A stretch of DNA of 64,000 nucleotides from the NCBI RefSeq assembly GCF_000284035.1, contig NC_016887.1, forward strand, positions 3,162,001 through 3,226,000, given 5' to 3'. This document shows positions 9,161 to 18,300 of the stretch, piece by piece. This DNA is from Nocardia cyriacigeorgica GUH-2. GTDB lineage: Bacteria; Actinomycetota; Actinomycetes; Mycobacteriales; Mycobacteriaceae. The position numbers and the translations under genes are program-made. Numbering within the stretch: position 1 is the first letter of the stretch; every line of letters starts with the position of its first letter. The notes under the pieces were generated by a model. That model had not been told where the DNA came from. It did not search any database and saw nothing but the letters and a program-made list of their open reading frames with translations.

Positions 9161-10360
9161 CTAGAAGAACACGGCCACGATTACGAACAGAGCAACGCAA
9201 ATCACCAATGTAATGCAAGCAGACATTAGAAATGCACGGATGGCAGTAACCGTAAGACCGCGATCCCATTCGGACTTCGATCTAAGCATTTCGCTCTCGA
9301 ACCCTACTGAGGACGCGTATTCGACTCGCGGACCCGGGTCTGAAGCACCAGAATCCATCGGCGGTCCTGATGATTCGCCACTTAGACACAGTGCCTGCCT
9401 CAGGCCCGACGTATAGGGAAATATGTACTTCGGCAAGCGCTCGGCGACTATCCTGTCACCCATATCGGTCATTAGATAAGCTGCATCCCATTCCTCGTAT
9501 TCACTGGACGCCATGACACGGTATAATTCTGTCTCTTTTCTCCAATTAGACTTCCCGAACTCTTGGTCGCAAGTACCTTTGTACAGGCGGCCGTCAGTTC
9601 CCAAGACAGCTCGATGTTCGAAGTCCCAGTATGACCTATGGTCCTCGCCTGTGCTCATGAGACGTCGTTGAATGATCCAACCTTTTACGGTTGGGTCATC
9701 GACGTCGGTAGGCAAGCCATACCGGCTAAGTGCGGTCTTCCTTGCGAGCTCAAGCAGTTCACGCTCAGCCTGGGCGGTGCACCCTCGGCGGTACTCATCC
9801 TCGGTTAATTCCTGCCCACCTTTAACGCTTCCAGTATCCACCACACTGGGGACATACGAGGCCGGTGTTTCTACAGACACTACACGTTCCGCCTGAACGT
9901 CTGGGCTGCCCGTTGCAGGCTTGGCATTTCTGGAGCGGGACGTAGTGCTTTTCACACTTGAGCATTGACCTACACCTCTTTGGGGGTCGATATCTAGCTG
10001 CTTGATCTTCTGAGTCCAATTGCCGAACGGCCTGCGCCCACTGCCGGCAAAAGAATCGATATTCACTTCTTCTAGCGTCGCTCCCGCTTCTTTCGACGTG
10101 TGATCATCTTGGTACATCCAGAATCGATATGCGTAGACTTTCCCGTCTGTACCGAGCGCATACTCAAGATCGAACCAGTCGTCGCACCAGTCGTGAGTGT
10201 CGTTGTATTTCGTATCCCGGCGGGATTCGACCTGCTCAATCAGCCATCCCGTCAAGGTTGTTCCGTCGTCTGCGGACCAGGTTAGGGTGGGGCCGCCGTT
10301 CCGCAACTTTCTTCTTGCGATATTGCTAGCAAGCTTCTGGAACCGGGCGCAGTCGTCCAT
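9161..10360 (-). CDS. Unrecognised tail-anchored protein with internal duplication
   Basis: Read as one frame, this gives 399 residues. Two similar segments are visible. Residues ~37-75 contain GWLIEQ ... DLEYALGTDGKVY. Residues ~230-265 contain GWIIQR ... DFEHRAVLGTDGRLYKG. A hydrophobic C-terminal segment (ITLVICVALFVIVAVFF) would anchor the protein in the membrane with the bulk in the cytoplasm. Residues ~120-175 look like a linker out of character with the rest. In that stretch another frame encodes a convincing four-cluster zinc ribbon (9822-9965). Two ancestral genes, the first ending with the zinc ribbon, may therefore have merged through a frame change at the C5 run near 9982-9986. 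A second gene could begin at GTG 9844 or 9841. I do not recognise a family. Confidence 0.6.
   Translation of the reverse strand: MDDCARFQKLASNIARRKLRNGGPTLTWSADDGTTLTGWLIEQVESRRDTKYNDTHDWCDDWFDLEYALGTDGKVYAYRFWMYQDDHTSKEAGATLEEVNIDSFAGSGRRPFGNWTQKIKQLDIDPQRGVGQCSSVKSTTSRSRNAKPATGSPDVQAERVVSVETPASYVPSVVDTGSVKGGQELTEDEYRRGCTAQAERELLELARKTALSRYGLPTDVDDPTVKGWIIQRRLMSTGEDHRSYWDFEHRAVLGTDGRLYKGTCDQEFGKSNWRKETELYRVMASSEYEEWDAAYLMTDMGDRIVAERLPKYIFPYTSGLRQALCLSGESSGPPMDSGASDPGPRVEYASSVGFESEMLRSKSEWDRGLTVTAIRAFLMSACITLVICVALFVIVAVFF
9822..9965 (-). CDS. Zinc-ribbon reading frame nested in the 9.2-10.4 kb gene
   Basis: A 47-codon frame starts with ATG at 9965, preceded by AGAGGTGTAGGTCA. It encodes an ordered series of pairs: CEKH, CQAC, CSVC and CPQC, ending GGYWKR before TAA. 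The pattern CxxC-xG ... CxxC-xxTG-x-VCPxC resembles DnaJ-type or small actinobacterial zinc ribbons and is very unlikely as a chance shadow. The same frame is open upstream through the C5 run, so the domain may be the true C-terminus of the N-terminal half of the overlapping gene, joined by a -1 frame change (mutation, sequencing error or programmed slip). Alternatively it is a separately translated small protein. Which of these is true cannot be decided from one sequence. Confidence 0.5.
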   Translation of the reverse strand: MLKCEKHYVPLQKCQACNGQPRRSGGTCSVCRNTGLVCPQCGGYWKR

Positions 10361-11133
10361 CTGCCACCTCTTAGCCCTGCCGGATAGGGTCTACACCATC
10401 GTAAGTACGGGCGCTCGGCGAGCTTCTTCTCACACGCTCGCTCGCCGATCCGAGTTCATGTTCGCATGCTGGCTAGCCGATTCGTCTAAGTCTAATAGTC
10501 AACTGGCACAGCTACCAGTACCGCACGCGTGACCAGCACGGTCACACTGGCACGAGCCATACGACCTCCACCAGCGATCACAGATCACACCCGGCCTAGC
10601 TGAAGGTTTCCAGCCACGCACCGCCGACCAATCTCACGCCACCCTGAATTCGCAAACGGTCACGACGATGAGGTCGCCGACCACTGGATCCGGTCAAGCT
10701 TCATCGCGGCCTGTGCGCTTGTTCGGGCTCCTCTGCCGCTGATCCGGCGGTCGCGATCGCTGACGTTTCCAGGCCGAACCTCGATCACTTTGGCGGCAAA
10801 GTGACGGCCGCACCGATGTTGCATCGCCAATGGGAATGGTGCGCGCGACCCGCAGCCTTCCCGGAGACAATACTCGGTCAGCTCCTCCGATCCGGCGTCA
10901 GACCACACCCGGTCGGCCCGTTCGATCCGTGCGGGTTCCGTGCGGAGAGGAGCGGTTCGAGGTTCTCCGGTTGAGCTCCGGAACATGGACTCTGGCCGGA
11001 CCTCGTTGACACGACCACCAGCGCCATGTAGCCATGATCTTGATTGGCACTCGATCGACGCGCCACAGTGCTAGCGTTGGTGGGCATGCAGGGAAGGATC
11101 GCGTTGAGTGCTGCCGGATAGCTGGTCGATCGG
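10361..11133. other. Intergenic region upstream of the split RNase III-like gene
   Basis: About 770 bases between divergent genes, so promoters for both are expected here. A minus-strand frame at 10660-10986 has a stretch with CLREGCG and HRCGRHFA that could be a zinc-binding remnant, but there is no good ribosome-binding site and the rest is arginine/serine rich. I do not call it a gene. Confidence 0.35.
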
Positions 11134-11582
11134 ATGACGGCCTACAGCTTCGGAAACAAGTGGGTCGGTATCTCCGCCCTCGGCAACCCTCCCCCGCCTG
11201 AGCCGCTGCACAAGATGGCGTTGCGACTCCAGGCTGCGGCGCTCACCCGGAAGGTCGCGATAAACCGTGATCAGTCGATCCCTGTCACGAAGCTGCTGAG
11301 GTCATTGGCACGTCTGCGCAGCAGATTGGTTCTGTCAGGCCGGGATACGTGGTCCCAAGAGGCCCTCGAGATCGAGCGACTGGTCCGCTCAGGGCGAACA
11401 CCGGTGTTCCGACCATGGCTGCAGCACGAACTGCAACCATCCCAGCCGGCTGACGCCGGAGGCACGAAGCGCTCGGGGTCGGTAACTTCGTCGAATACTG
11501 AACAGTGCTCCGTTCAACCGACGTATTGGAGCACTTCCTACCCTCAGGCGCCAGACTCGCCGTGGTTGCCGGATGCCTCGAG
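11134..11582 (+). pseudogene. 5' fragment of RNase III-like/dsRBD protein gene, split by IS3-family element
   Basis: This is the first ~149 codons of a gene continued at 12928. It runs from ATG 11134 into the IS3-family element, which begins at 11583. Its last bases, CGAG (11579-11582), are duplicated after the element. Removing the element and one CGAG copy joins codon AG|T so that the frame continues as ...ASSALIREIAKL into the 3' fragment. The encoded N-terminal region is helical and positively charged, with no recognised domain. No strong ribosome-binding site precedes ATG 11134, and an upstream ATG at 11086 meets TAG after 11 codons, so 11134 is the best start. As sequenced, only a truncated N-terminal peptide running into IS DNA would be made. 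Confidence 0.75.
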
Positions 11583-11608
11583 TGAATCCCCCCGGCATGT
11601 CCGGAGAC

Positions 11609-12559
11609 TTACTGATGTGACAGCCCGGCCAGGTGCTGGGCTGGGTGTTGAGCGTAGTAGGCGGCCTCCATCTCTGCCGGTGGCACGTCGCCGCAGTACT
11701 GGTAGAGGCGCCGGTGGTTGAACCAATCGACCCATTCGGCGGTGGCGAACTCGACCTGATCTGCGTTGCGCCACGGGCCGCGGGGTTTGATCACCTCGGT
11801 CTTGTAGAGGCCGTTGATCGTCTCGGCGAGGGCGTTGTCGTAGCTCGATCCCACCGCACCGACGCTGGGCTGGATCCCGGCCTCTGCGAGCCGCTCAGAG
11901 AAGGCGATCGAGGTGTATTGAGCGCCCCTATCTGTGTGGTGGACAACATCTTTCACGTCCCAGCCCGCTCGTTCCCGGGTCCATATCGCGTGCTCGATCG
12001 CGTCGAGCACCAGCTCTGTCGTCATCGTGGTGCCGGTGCGCCAGCCGATGATCCTGCGCGCGTAGGCGTCGATCACGAACGCCACGTAGACCCAGCCCGA
12101 CCAGGTCGACACATAGGTCATGTCGGCTACCCACAGCCGGTTCGGTGCTGCCGGCGCGAACTTGCGTCGCACCAGATCCTGCGGCCGCTCCGCGGCCGGA
12201 TCGGCGATCGTGGTGCGTTTGACCCGGCCGCGGACCGCGCCTCGTAGCCCGTGCCGGCGCATCAGCCGCTCGACGGTGCATCGAGCCACCTCGATGCCCT
12301 CACGGTTGAGTTGCAGCCATACTTTCCGGGCGCCGTAGACGCCGTAGTTCTCGCGGTGCACCCGCGTGATCTCCACCGTCAGCTCCTCGTCGCGCTGTCG
12401 GAGTTTGCTCGGAAGTCCCCGGCGGTGTTCGTAGTAGGTTGATGGGGCGATCTTGACGCCGAGCTCGGTGAGCGCGGCGCAGATCGACTCGACACCCCAT
12501 CGCAGGCCACCGTCGACGCGGTGACCCTGGTGGTCGCTGATGTATTCGACGATCAGCGC
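11609..12559 (-). CDS. IS3-family transposase OrfB (DDE integrase domain)
   Basis: This frame encodes an rve-type DDE domain. Visible motifs are DMTYV for the first aspartate, HTDRGAQY for the second, and the ETINGLYKTE segment for the glutamate. Upstream it begins around ALIVEYISDHQGHRVDGG, the normal OrfB start region, but has no ATG there; GTG 12376 is only an internal candidate. In IS3 elements OrfB is normally made as an OrfAB fusion by -1 frameshifting. OrfB lies in the -1 frame relative to orfA, and a slippery GGTTTTC lies at 12586-12592 in the overlap. OrfAB would cut and join the ends of the element. Confidence 0.9.
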   Translation of the reverse strand, partial: ALIVEYISDHQGHRVDGGLRWGVESICAALTELGVKIAPSTYYEHRRGLPSKLRQRDEELTVEITRVHRENYGVYGARKVWLQLNREGIEVARCTVERLMRRHGLRGAVRGRVKRTTIADPAAERPQDLVRRKFAPAAPNRLWVADMTYVSTWSGWVYVAFVIDAYARRIIGWRTGTTMTTELVLDAIEHAIWTRERAGWDVKDVVHHTDRGAQYTSIAFSERLAEAGIQPSVGAVGSSYDNALAETINGLYKTEVIKPRGPWRNADQVEFATAEWVDWFNHRRLYQYCGDVPPAEMEAAYYAQHPAQHLAGLSHQ

Positions 12560-12879
12560 TGGGGCCGGTCCAGTTCGGCCGCGAAGAAAACCGACGCCGA
12601 TTTCAGAATTGCGTTGGCGCGCTTGAGTTCCGCGTTCTCCCGGCGCAACCGTTTCAGCTCCGCGGACTCCTCAGTGGTGACCCCGGCCCGCGCGCCGGCA
12701 TCGACCTGACCTTGGCGCACCCATTTGCGGACCGTCTCCGCGGTCCCGACTCCCAGCAACTCGGCGACCGCCCCGATCGCCACCCACTCCGACTCGTGCT
12801 GGTCGCGGACCTCCGCGACCATCCGCACCGCCCGCTCACGCAACTCCTGCGGGTACTTCTTCGAACTCACAGACTTCAT
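12553..12879 (-). CDS. IS3-family transposase OrfA (helix-turn-helix)
   Basis: This encodes 108 residues from ATG 12879. The N-terminal part (YPQELRERAVRM ... VAELLGVGTAETVRKW) is the usual OrfA helix-turn-helix. The C-terminal part (LKRLRRENAELKRANAILK) is the leucine-zipper-like coiled coil that mediates transposase assembly. It overlaps the orfB frame, as needed for frameshifted OrfAB. On its own OrfA usually binds the ends and regulates transposition. Confidence 0.92.
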   Translation of the reverse strand: MKSVSSKKYPQELRERAVRMVAEVRDQHESEWVAIGAVAELLGVGTAETVRKWVRQGQVDAGARAGVTTEESAELKRLRRENAELKRANAILKSASVFFAAELDRPQR

Positions 12880-12923
12880 CCTTCCTCAAGAGATGAAGCC
12901 TCCGGAATCGCCGGGGGGATTCA

Positions 12924-15280
12924 CGAGTGCCCTCATCCGCGAAATCGCCAAACTCGACATCGGTCTCGACGATGATGGGATGCGATGGGTGCGGTGGGCC
13001 TGCCTACACCGCAGCTACCTATATGAGTCGATGCCAGATGGTCCCGTCAGCGCCGAGGCCCTCGATGTCCTCGCCAGTCTCGGTTGGGGTTGGATGCGCA
13101 CGGCGCTGCTCGACCGTGTCAAAGCCCAACGTGGCGACTTCACTTCGAACGTAGAGGTCAGTGCGGCGCTCGCCGCTCATAGCCAGGCCCGATCCGCACT
13201 CGGGGCATGGGTGGCAGCCAACAACCTCGGCTTCTTCGGTAAAGGTGAAGCCGCGCTCCTGGCCGGTGGCTCGAACAGCCGCGCCCCCGAAACTGTCGCG
13301 ATGCAGATCCTTGGAGCGCTGTCGATTGTCACTGCGTCCCAGAGGCCTGCCGACGAGCTCCTCGAGTTGGTTTCGTTCGAACCACGCAGTCCAGAGCCGG
13401 ACTGGCACACACTGCTCGATTCCCACACCAAGCGTCCACCAACCTATACCCGTAGGGAGTCCGGCCCCGACCACAACAAGCAATTCACGGTGACAGTCGA
13501 GGTTAACGGCCGTTCGGCGGAGGCCACTGCAGGTTCGAGCAAAGCAGCGAGGGCGCAGGCCGCGCGTGCCTATGTTCTGCGATATCTGCCGGCGATCGTC
13601 CCTGCGAAGCCGACGGTCGCCGGGCCGAACAAATCGACGTTGCCGATGCCCTATCGTGCGAATCTTCCCCAGCATGCTGTAGCACGCGAGTGGGCCCAAA
13701 AGGCCTTTGAGGTCGCCGATGCAGGCCTGATCAGTCAGGCTTTGACTCACCGTTCTTGGGTACATGAACATCCGCGCGTAGTGGCCGAAGCACGACAAAA
13801 CGATTACGGTGCATTGGCCACGGAGGGCTCCGAAGCGCTGACGCATTTGGTTCGCCATCACTGCGCGCTGCGTGCCTTCGACACCACATTTCGACTGCCA
13901 CCAGAGACCGTCGCCTCACCCTCAGTTGCTGATGAAACGGTGGCGAAGCTGTTCGACACGATGCCACTCGCGACCGGCGTACTCCGATCCTCCGGCACCG
14001 CGTTGACTCCATCGATCAAATCCGACGTCGCGCAGTCGCTCATCGGCGCTGCATGGCGCGCCAATGGCGACCTGTTGATGGAGCGCCAGCCCGCATTCCT
14101 TGCTAGATGGCTTGCCTCATTCACCCCGCAGGTCGACCCAACCACCCAACTACAGGAGTATTGCGCAAAGGTCAAAGCGGAGTTCCACGTCGACTTCGAA
14201 CAGCAAGGCCGCGACCACGAGAAGAAATTCCGCGCTACCGTTACGCTCCGCGTCGCCGGGCAACCCGAGTGGCGCGGCGACTGGAAGAGCAGCAAGGTCC
14301 AGGCAAAGCACTGCGCCGCAGATGGTGTCCTTCAGGTCTTGTTCGGCGAGCACACCGAACCGTCGCCGACCGTCGACGCACTGCTGCGAGGGATGTTTCT
14401 TGCCGAACTAGGCGCTGTGGATCCGCACAGAACCAATTCCGTGAAGGCCCTCGCTTCCGGACAACTCGCCGTCGACCTCCTTGCAGCCGGCGCATACGAC
14501 GACTTCGCTCGGTGGGCCCAGGCGCGTTCACGGCTCCTACCTAGTAACGCCTCGATAGTCGCGGGCCGCCTCGAGCTCTTCTACGAGTCTGTACTGAAGC
14601 AGCGCCGCCGCGACGCCGTCAAGCATTGGGTCATCCAGAATCTCTCCACTGCCACATCGGAGGTCCTGGACGTCGAGCCCCGAATCCTGGATTGGTGCAA
14701 CGGAGTTCAGCCAGCGAGACTTGCCTTGCTGGAAACACTGCTGACTACAGCCGCGGAGGCCGATCCTTGGCAAGCCGTCCTGGACTACGTCGAGGCGGCC
14801 GCGAGAACGCTCGCGCTCGAAACACACGCAGATCTCGAGATCGAGCGGCGCAATGACGCCTCTGGGCACTCGGTGGCAATGCGTCTGCCAGGTTCCACTT
14901 TCTCGAACGCACTCGGGCCGATCGTCGACGCCGTGGACAGCATCGTCGGCACGGGATCATGGGCGCGTATGGCCGATATGGTGGTACTGACGATCCCCTC
15001 CGCACCGCCAACCACCGACCCCTTGGTGCAGTGCGGAATCGAAGCAGTGCGTCGAGCTTGGCAAGATCCGTGGCTCAATGAGGTTCGGGATGGGCTCAAC
15101 GAACTGCTCCGCGCGCTGGACGGTGCTGACGATCAGACGACGAGACCACCTGCGGCCCAGCTAGCCGCGATAGTAGCGGCCGAGCAGGCACTTCTTGATC
15201 GGCTACGTCTGCGAGATAGTCAAACCGGAACCAGCACAATCGAATCCCAGTTGCCACGCGGGTCATCTCTGTCCACCTGA
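12924..15280 (+). pseudogene. 3' fragment of degenerate RNase III/dsRNA-binding protein gene, split by IS3
   Basis: This is the continuation of the gene begun at 11134; the rejoined product is about 933 residues. A first RNase III-like helical domain (rejoined residues ~169-290) contains ACLHRSYLYES. A double-stranded-RNA-binding-like domain follows (~327-371: GPDHNKQFTVTVEVNG ... SKAARAQAA). A second RNase III-like domain (~417-480) has QALTHRSWVHEH. A second dsRBD-like domain (~555-624) has GRDHEKKFRATVTL and SKVQAKHCAADGV. The signature that carries the catalytic acids in true RNase III (ERLEFLGDAVL-like) is replaced by ALATEGSEAL and ALDVLASLGWGW, so nuclease activity is doubtful and dsRNA binding more likely. 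The C-terminal ~300 residues match nothing I recognise. The CHAT gene follows within about 30 bases, suggesting one operon. Confidence 0.75.
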
Positions 15281-15313
15281 CGCCCTGCACTCCGCACCGA
15301 TATCGTAGATGTG

Positions 15314-18300
15314 ATGGTCGCTACCTTCAATTTTCGCGACGACTCGACCGCGGTCGATCCGGTGCAGGCCTTATGCGAACGCGCCCGAGCCGATGTGCCT
15401 TCGGAATCGGCAATCACTGCATTGACTGTGTGGGCAGAGCTCGACGACTTGTTGCGAAGTCCCTGGCCTGACCGCTGGAAACTGCTGGCGGCTCGAACTG
15501 ATCTGATCGATGATCGCATCGCCCTGGCCTGCCTGGACCGCGACCCGCTGCTGGCCTCGATGATCCGGCAGAGTGTGCGGATCGGGGTCGAGGCCGCGCA
15601 TAGGCAGTTCCCGCTCGCCGAAGCCCTGAGCGCGGCGTGCGCCGCGTACCTGGCCGACAGCTGGGACGAACGACGCGCCCTCGTCGTCGACGCCGCCACG
15701 GCCCTGGCCTCCGGACCCGAACTGCACGGTCTGTCGGGGTTCATCCTGACCGCGATCGAGCAGCTGGCTGCCGAGGACAACCGAAGCCCGGAGCTGGCGG
15801 CAGCGCACAAGATCACGCTGCTGGTACGAAACGGCTGCGACAGCGACGAGCTGGAGGCTGTATGGGCGCTGCTCCGGTTGCCAGCGGAGCAGCTGTGGGA
15901 AAATCTGTCAGCAGTCGAATCCTGGCCTTCTCGTGCTGTCGCGCCTGCCGTCGCGCACGTATCGCTGTTCACGTCGCCGGGTATCTCTGCCGATTGGGCC
16001 GCCGAGGTCGAGCAACTCCTCAGCGCGGCCCAGCGAGTCGGAATCGTTCGGGCGATCCGCCAGCATCGTCTGGTGCTGAAGGCCCGATCGGAGTTCGACA
16101 ACGCCGCAACGATGCAGAAGCACAGCAAGACGTTGCTTGACGAGTACCGCGGAACCGGCTGCGGCTGGCTGCTGACTCCCGCCGTGGCGCTGGCCCGGTC
16201 CGCCCTCGAAGCAACTGAGCGTAGTGCTTCCTCTGGGGAACTCCTGGCCCGGCATCGGGCGTGGTTCGCTCATGTCGTCGCCGCGTGCGTCGGCGCCGGA
16301 CGCCTGCCCGCGCGCGACCTCGAGCACGCGTTGCGAGCCCAGCGCGCGGCCGCAGCGGCGGCGCATTCGACCTGCGCGATCCGATGCGACTACCAGTCGG
16401 ATCTGGCGAACATGATCTCCAACGCCGTCATGCATTCCGTGCTACCGCGCGAGGCGTTGCGTGAAGCTGTGTTTCACGCCTGGACTGTGGTCCGACGCGA
16501 CTGCGGCAGCCCCCGCAGATTCGTCTACCTTCACACCGCCAGCGCTGTGATGGCCGAAGCCGTCACGGCGGGTGTCGCACGCGCCGCCCTGCTCGGCCGG
16601 GCGGTCGCCTTCCAGCACGAGGCTTTGGCGCAGGCGAGCGACGCCGCGCGGATGGCATGTCAGAACAATCTCGGCAACCGCATCAGCCAAGCCCTCGACG
16701 CTGGGCTCGAGCTCGCCGACACCTATCTGGACGCGATCGACCATCGGCAACGCGCGCTGGACTCCACACCCGCGCTGCAGGTCAACCGCCCGGATCGGGT
16801 AATCAACCTTGCCGCCGGCGTGGCTCGCGGCGTCGCCCTCGGGATCGTGAACGAATCCCGCTACCGAGACGTGCTCGACATGCTCTACGCCCTCGAAACC
16901 TGGGACTTCGGCTCCGATCACAAACGCGCGGTCTACTTCGCCGCCACCGCGGCCCGGATCTTCGACGGCGTGTCGACCGGAATACTGCCGACCTCCGACC
17001 TCGCCAAAGCCCTGGACCTGCAACGGCAGGCGATGGCCCTGACCCCGGTCGGACACCCGCACCGGGCCGCTGTCGCCGCTGGTCTGGCCGCACGGATACT
17101 CGACGCCGTCGAAGGCGGCATTCTCCCGATCGAAGACGTCACAGAAGCGGTCGCCTGGGCCAGGGAATCGCTCGAACTGACCCGGCGCCCGAACGACAAA
17201 TACGCCGACCGGGCGAGCAACCTCGCAGTCATCCTTAGGCGCGCAGCCGATCTCGGCACCCTCAGCGACGACGCACGACGAGAAGCCGTCGACCTGCTCC
17301 GCGCCGCAACGGCCACAACCGCTGCCACAAACCCGCACCACGCCTCGTTCCTGGACGGTCTCGCCTCCGGCATCGCCGCAACTGTCGAATCCGGAGCTCT
17401 GCCAGCAGCACACCTGAAAGAAGCACTCCAACTGCAACGCCGCGCCCTCGCCCGAACACCACCCGGGCACCCCGACCGCGCCATGATGTTGTTCAACCTC
17501 GGCAACCGCCTCGCCGACTCGGTGCACGCCGGCCGCCAGGTACGCGACGCCCTGACCGAATCGATCGAACTCCATCGCGCCGCGCTCGCGCTGACCTCGC
17601 GATCGAATCCCCAATACCTGCTCTACGTAACCAATCTCGGATGCCGCCTAGCCGACTGTGTCGACGCACGGCTGATGCCGGCCGCGGAAGCCGCCGACGA
17701 GATGGACACCTTGATCGACATCGTGTGGACTGCGCTCGCCGGCACCTCGTGGAGCGCCCGCCAGCGCCGCATCCACTTGGGCGTGATCGAGAAGTTCGTC
17801 GCGGTCGCACCGATTGTGATCCTTCGGGGCCACGGAGAAGCTGCAGCGGTCAGCGCGATCGAAACATTGCGCAACCACTTGCTACCTGAGAGGTCCGTCC
17901 CCACCGAACCTGACGCTGCCGTGGCACTGGAGCTGCGCCTTCGGTTCCGGGACGCGGTACAGCACTACCTGCGCACGCGCCGCCTGTACAACTCCGGGTT
18001 CGCCTCCATCGCCGACGCCGTTGCCGCGCGCGCCCGCCTGTCGGCGGCGATCGAACCCATTCGCCAACACCACGACCCCGAGTTCGCCGCCCGCCCACGG
18101 ATCCAGAACCTGACCGCGGCACTGGCACCGGGACAGCTGGCGGTGTACGTGCTGGCCGGAACGCACGGCGGCGCCGCGATCCCGGTGACCACCGCGGGAC
18201 CCATCCCCGCAATCGAACTGCCCAGGCTCACCCTCGCGCGCGCCCGTGTGGCTCCGACGCTGCTCGGCGACCGGAACGGAATCCGCCATGTGGCCAGGTG

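Larger units (their letters stand above)
11583..12923 (-). mobile_element. IS3-family insertion sequence, complete, 1,341 bp
   Basis: The ends are imperfect inverted repeats beginning TGAATCCCCCCGG: left end from 11583, right end finishing at 12923, with matching TCCGGAG further in. The element is flanked by a perfect 4-bp direct repeat CGAG (11579-11582 and 12924-12927), within the 3-4 bp range known for IS3. It carries orfA and orfB on the minus strand, opposite to the gene it interrupts. The intact ends and frames and the undamaged target duplication suggest a recent insertion. Confidence 0.93.

Noticed and set aside
8304..9269. Minus-strand 321-codon frame and overlapping plus-strand 241-codon frame in the gap after traA
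   Set aside because: Both are compositional, with no domain, ribosome-binding site or gene-like start.
10660..10986. 108-codon minus-strand frame with CLREGCG/HRCGRHFA
   Set aside because: The zinc-binding look is confined to a short stretch, with no ribosome-binding site and poor composition elsewhere.
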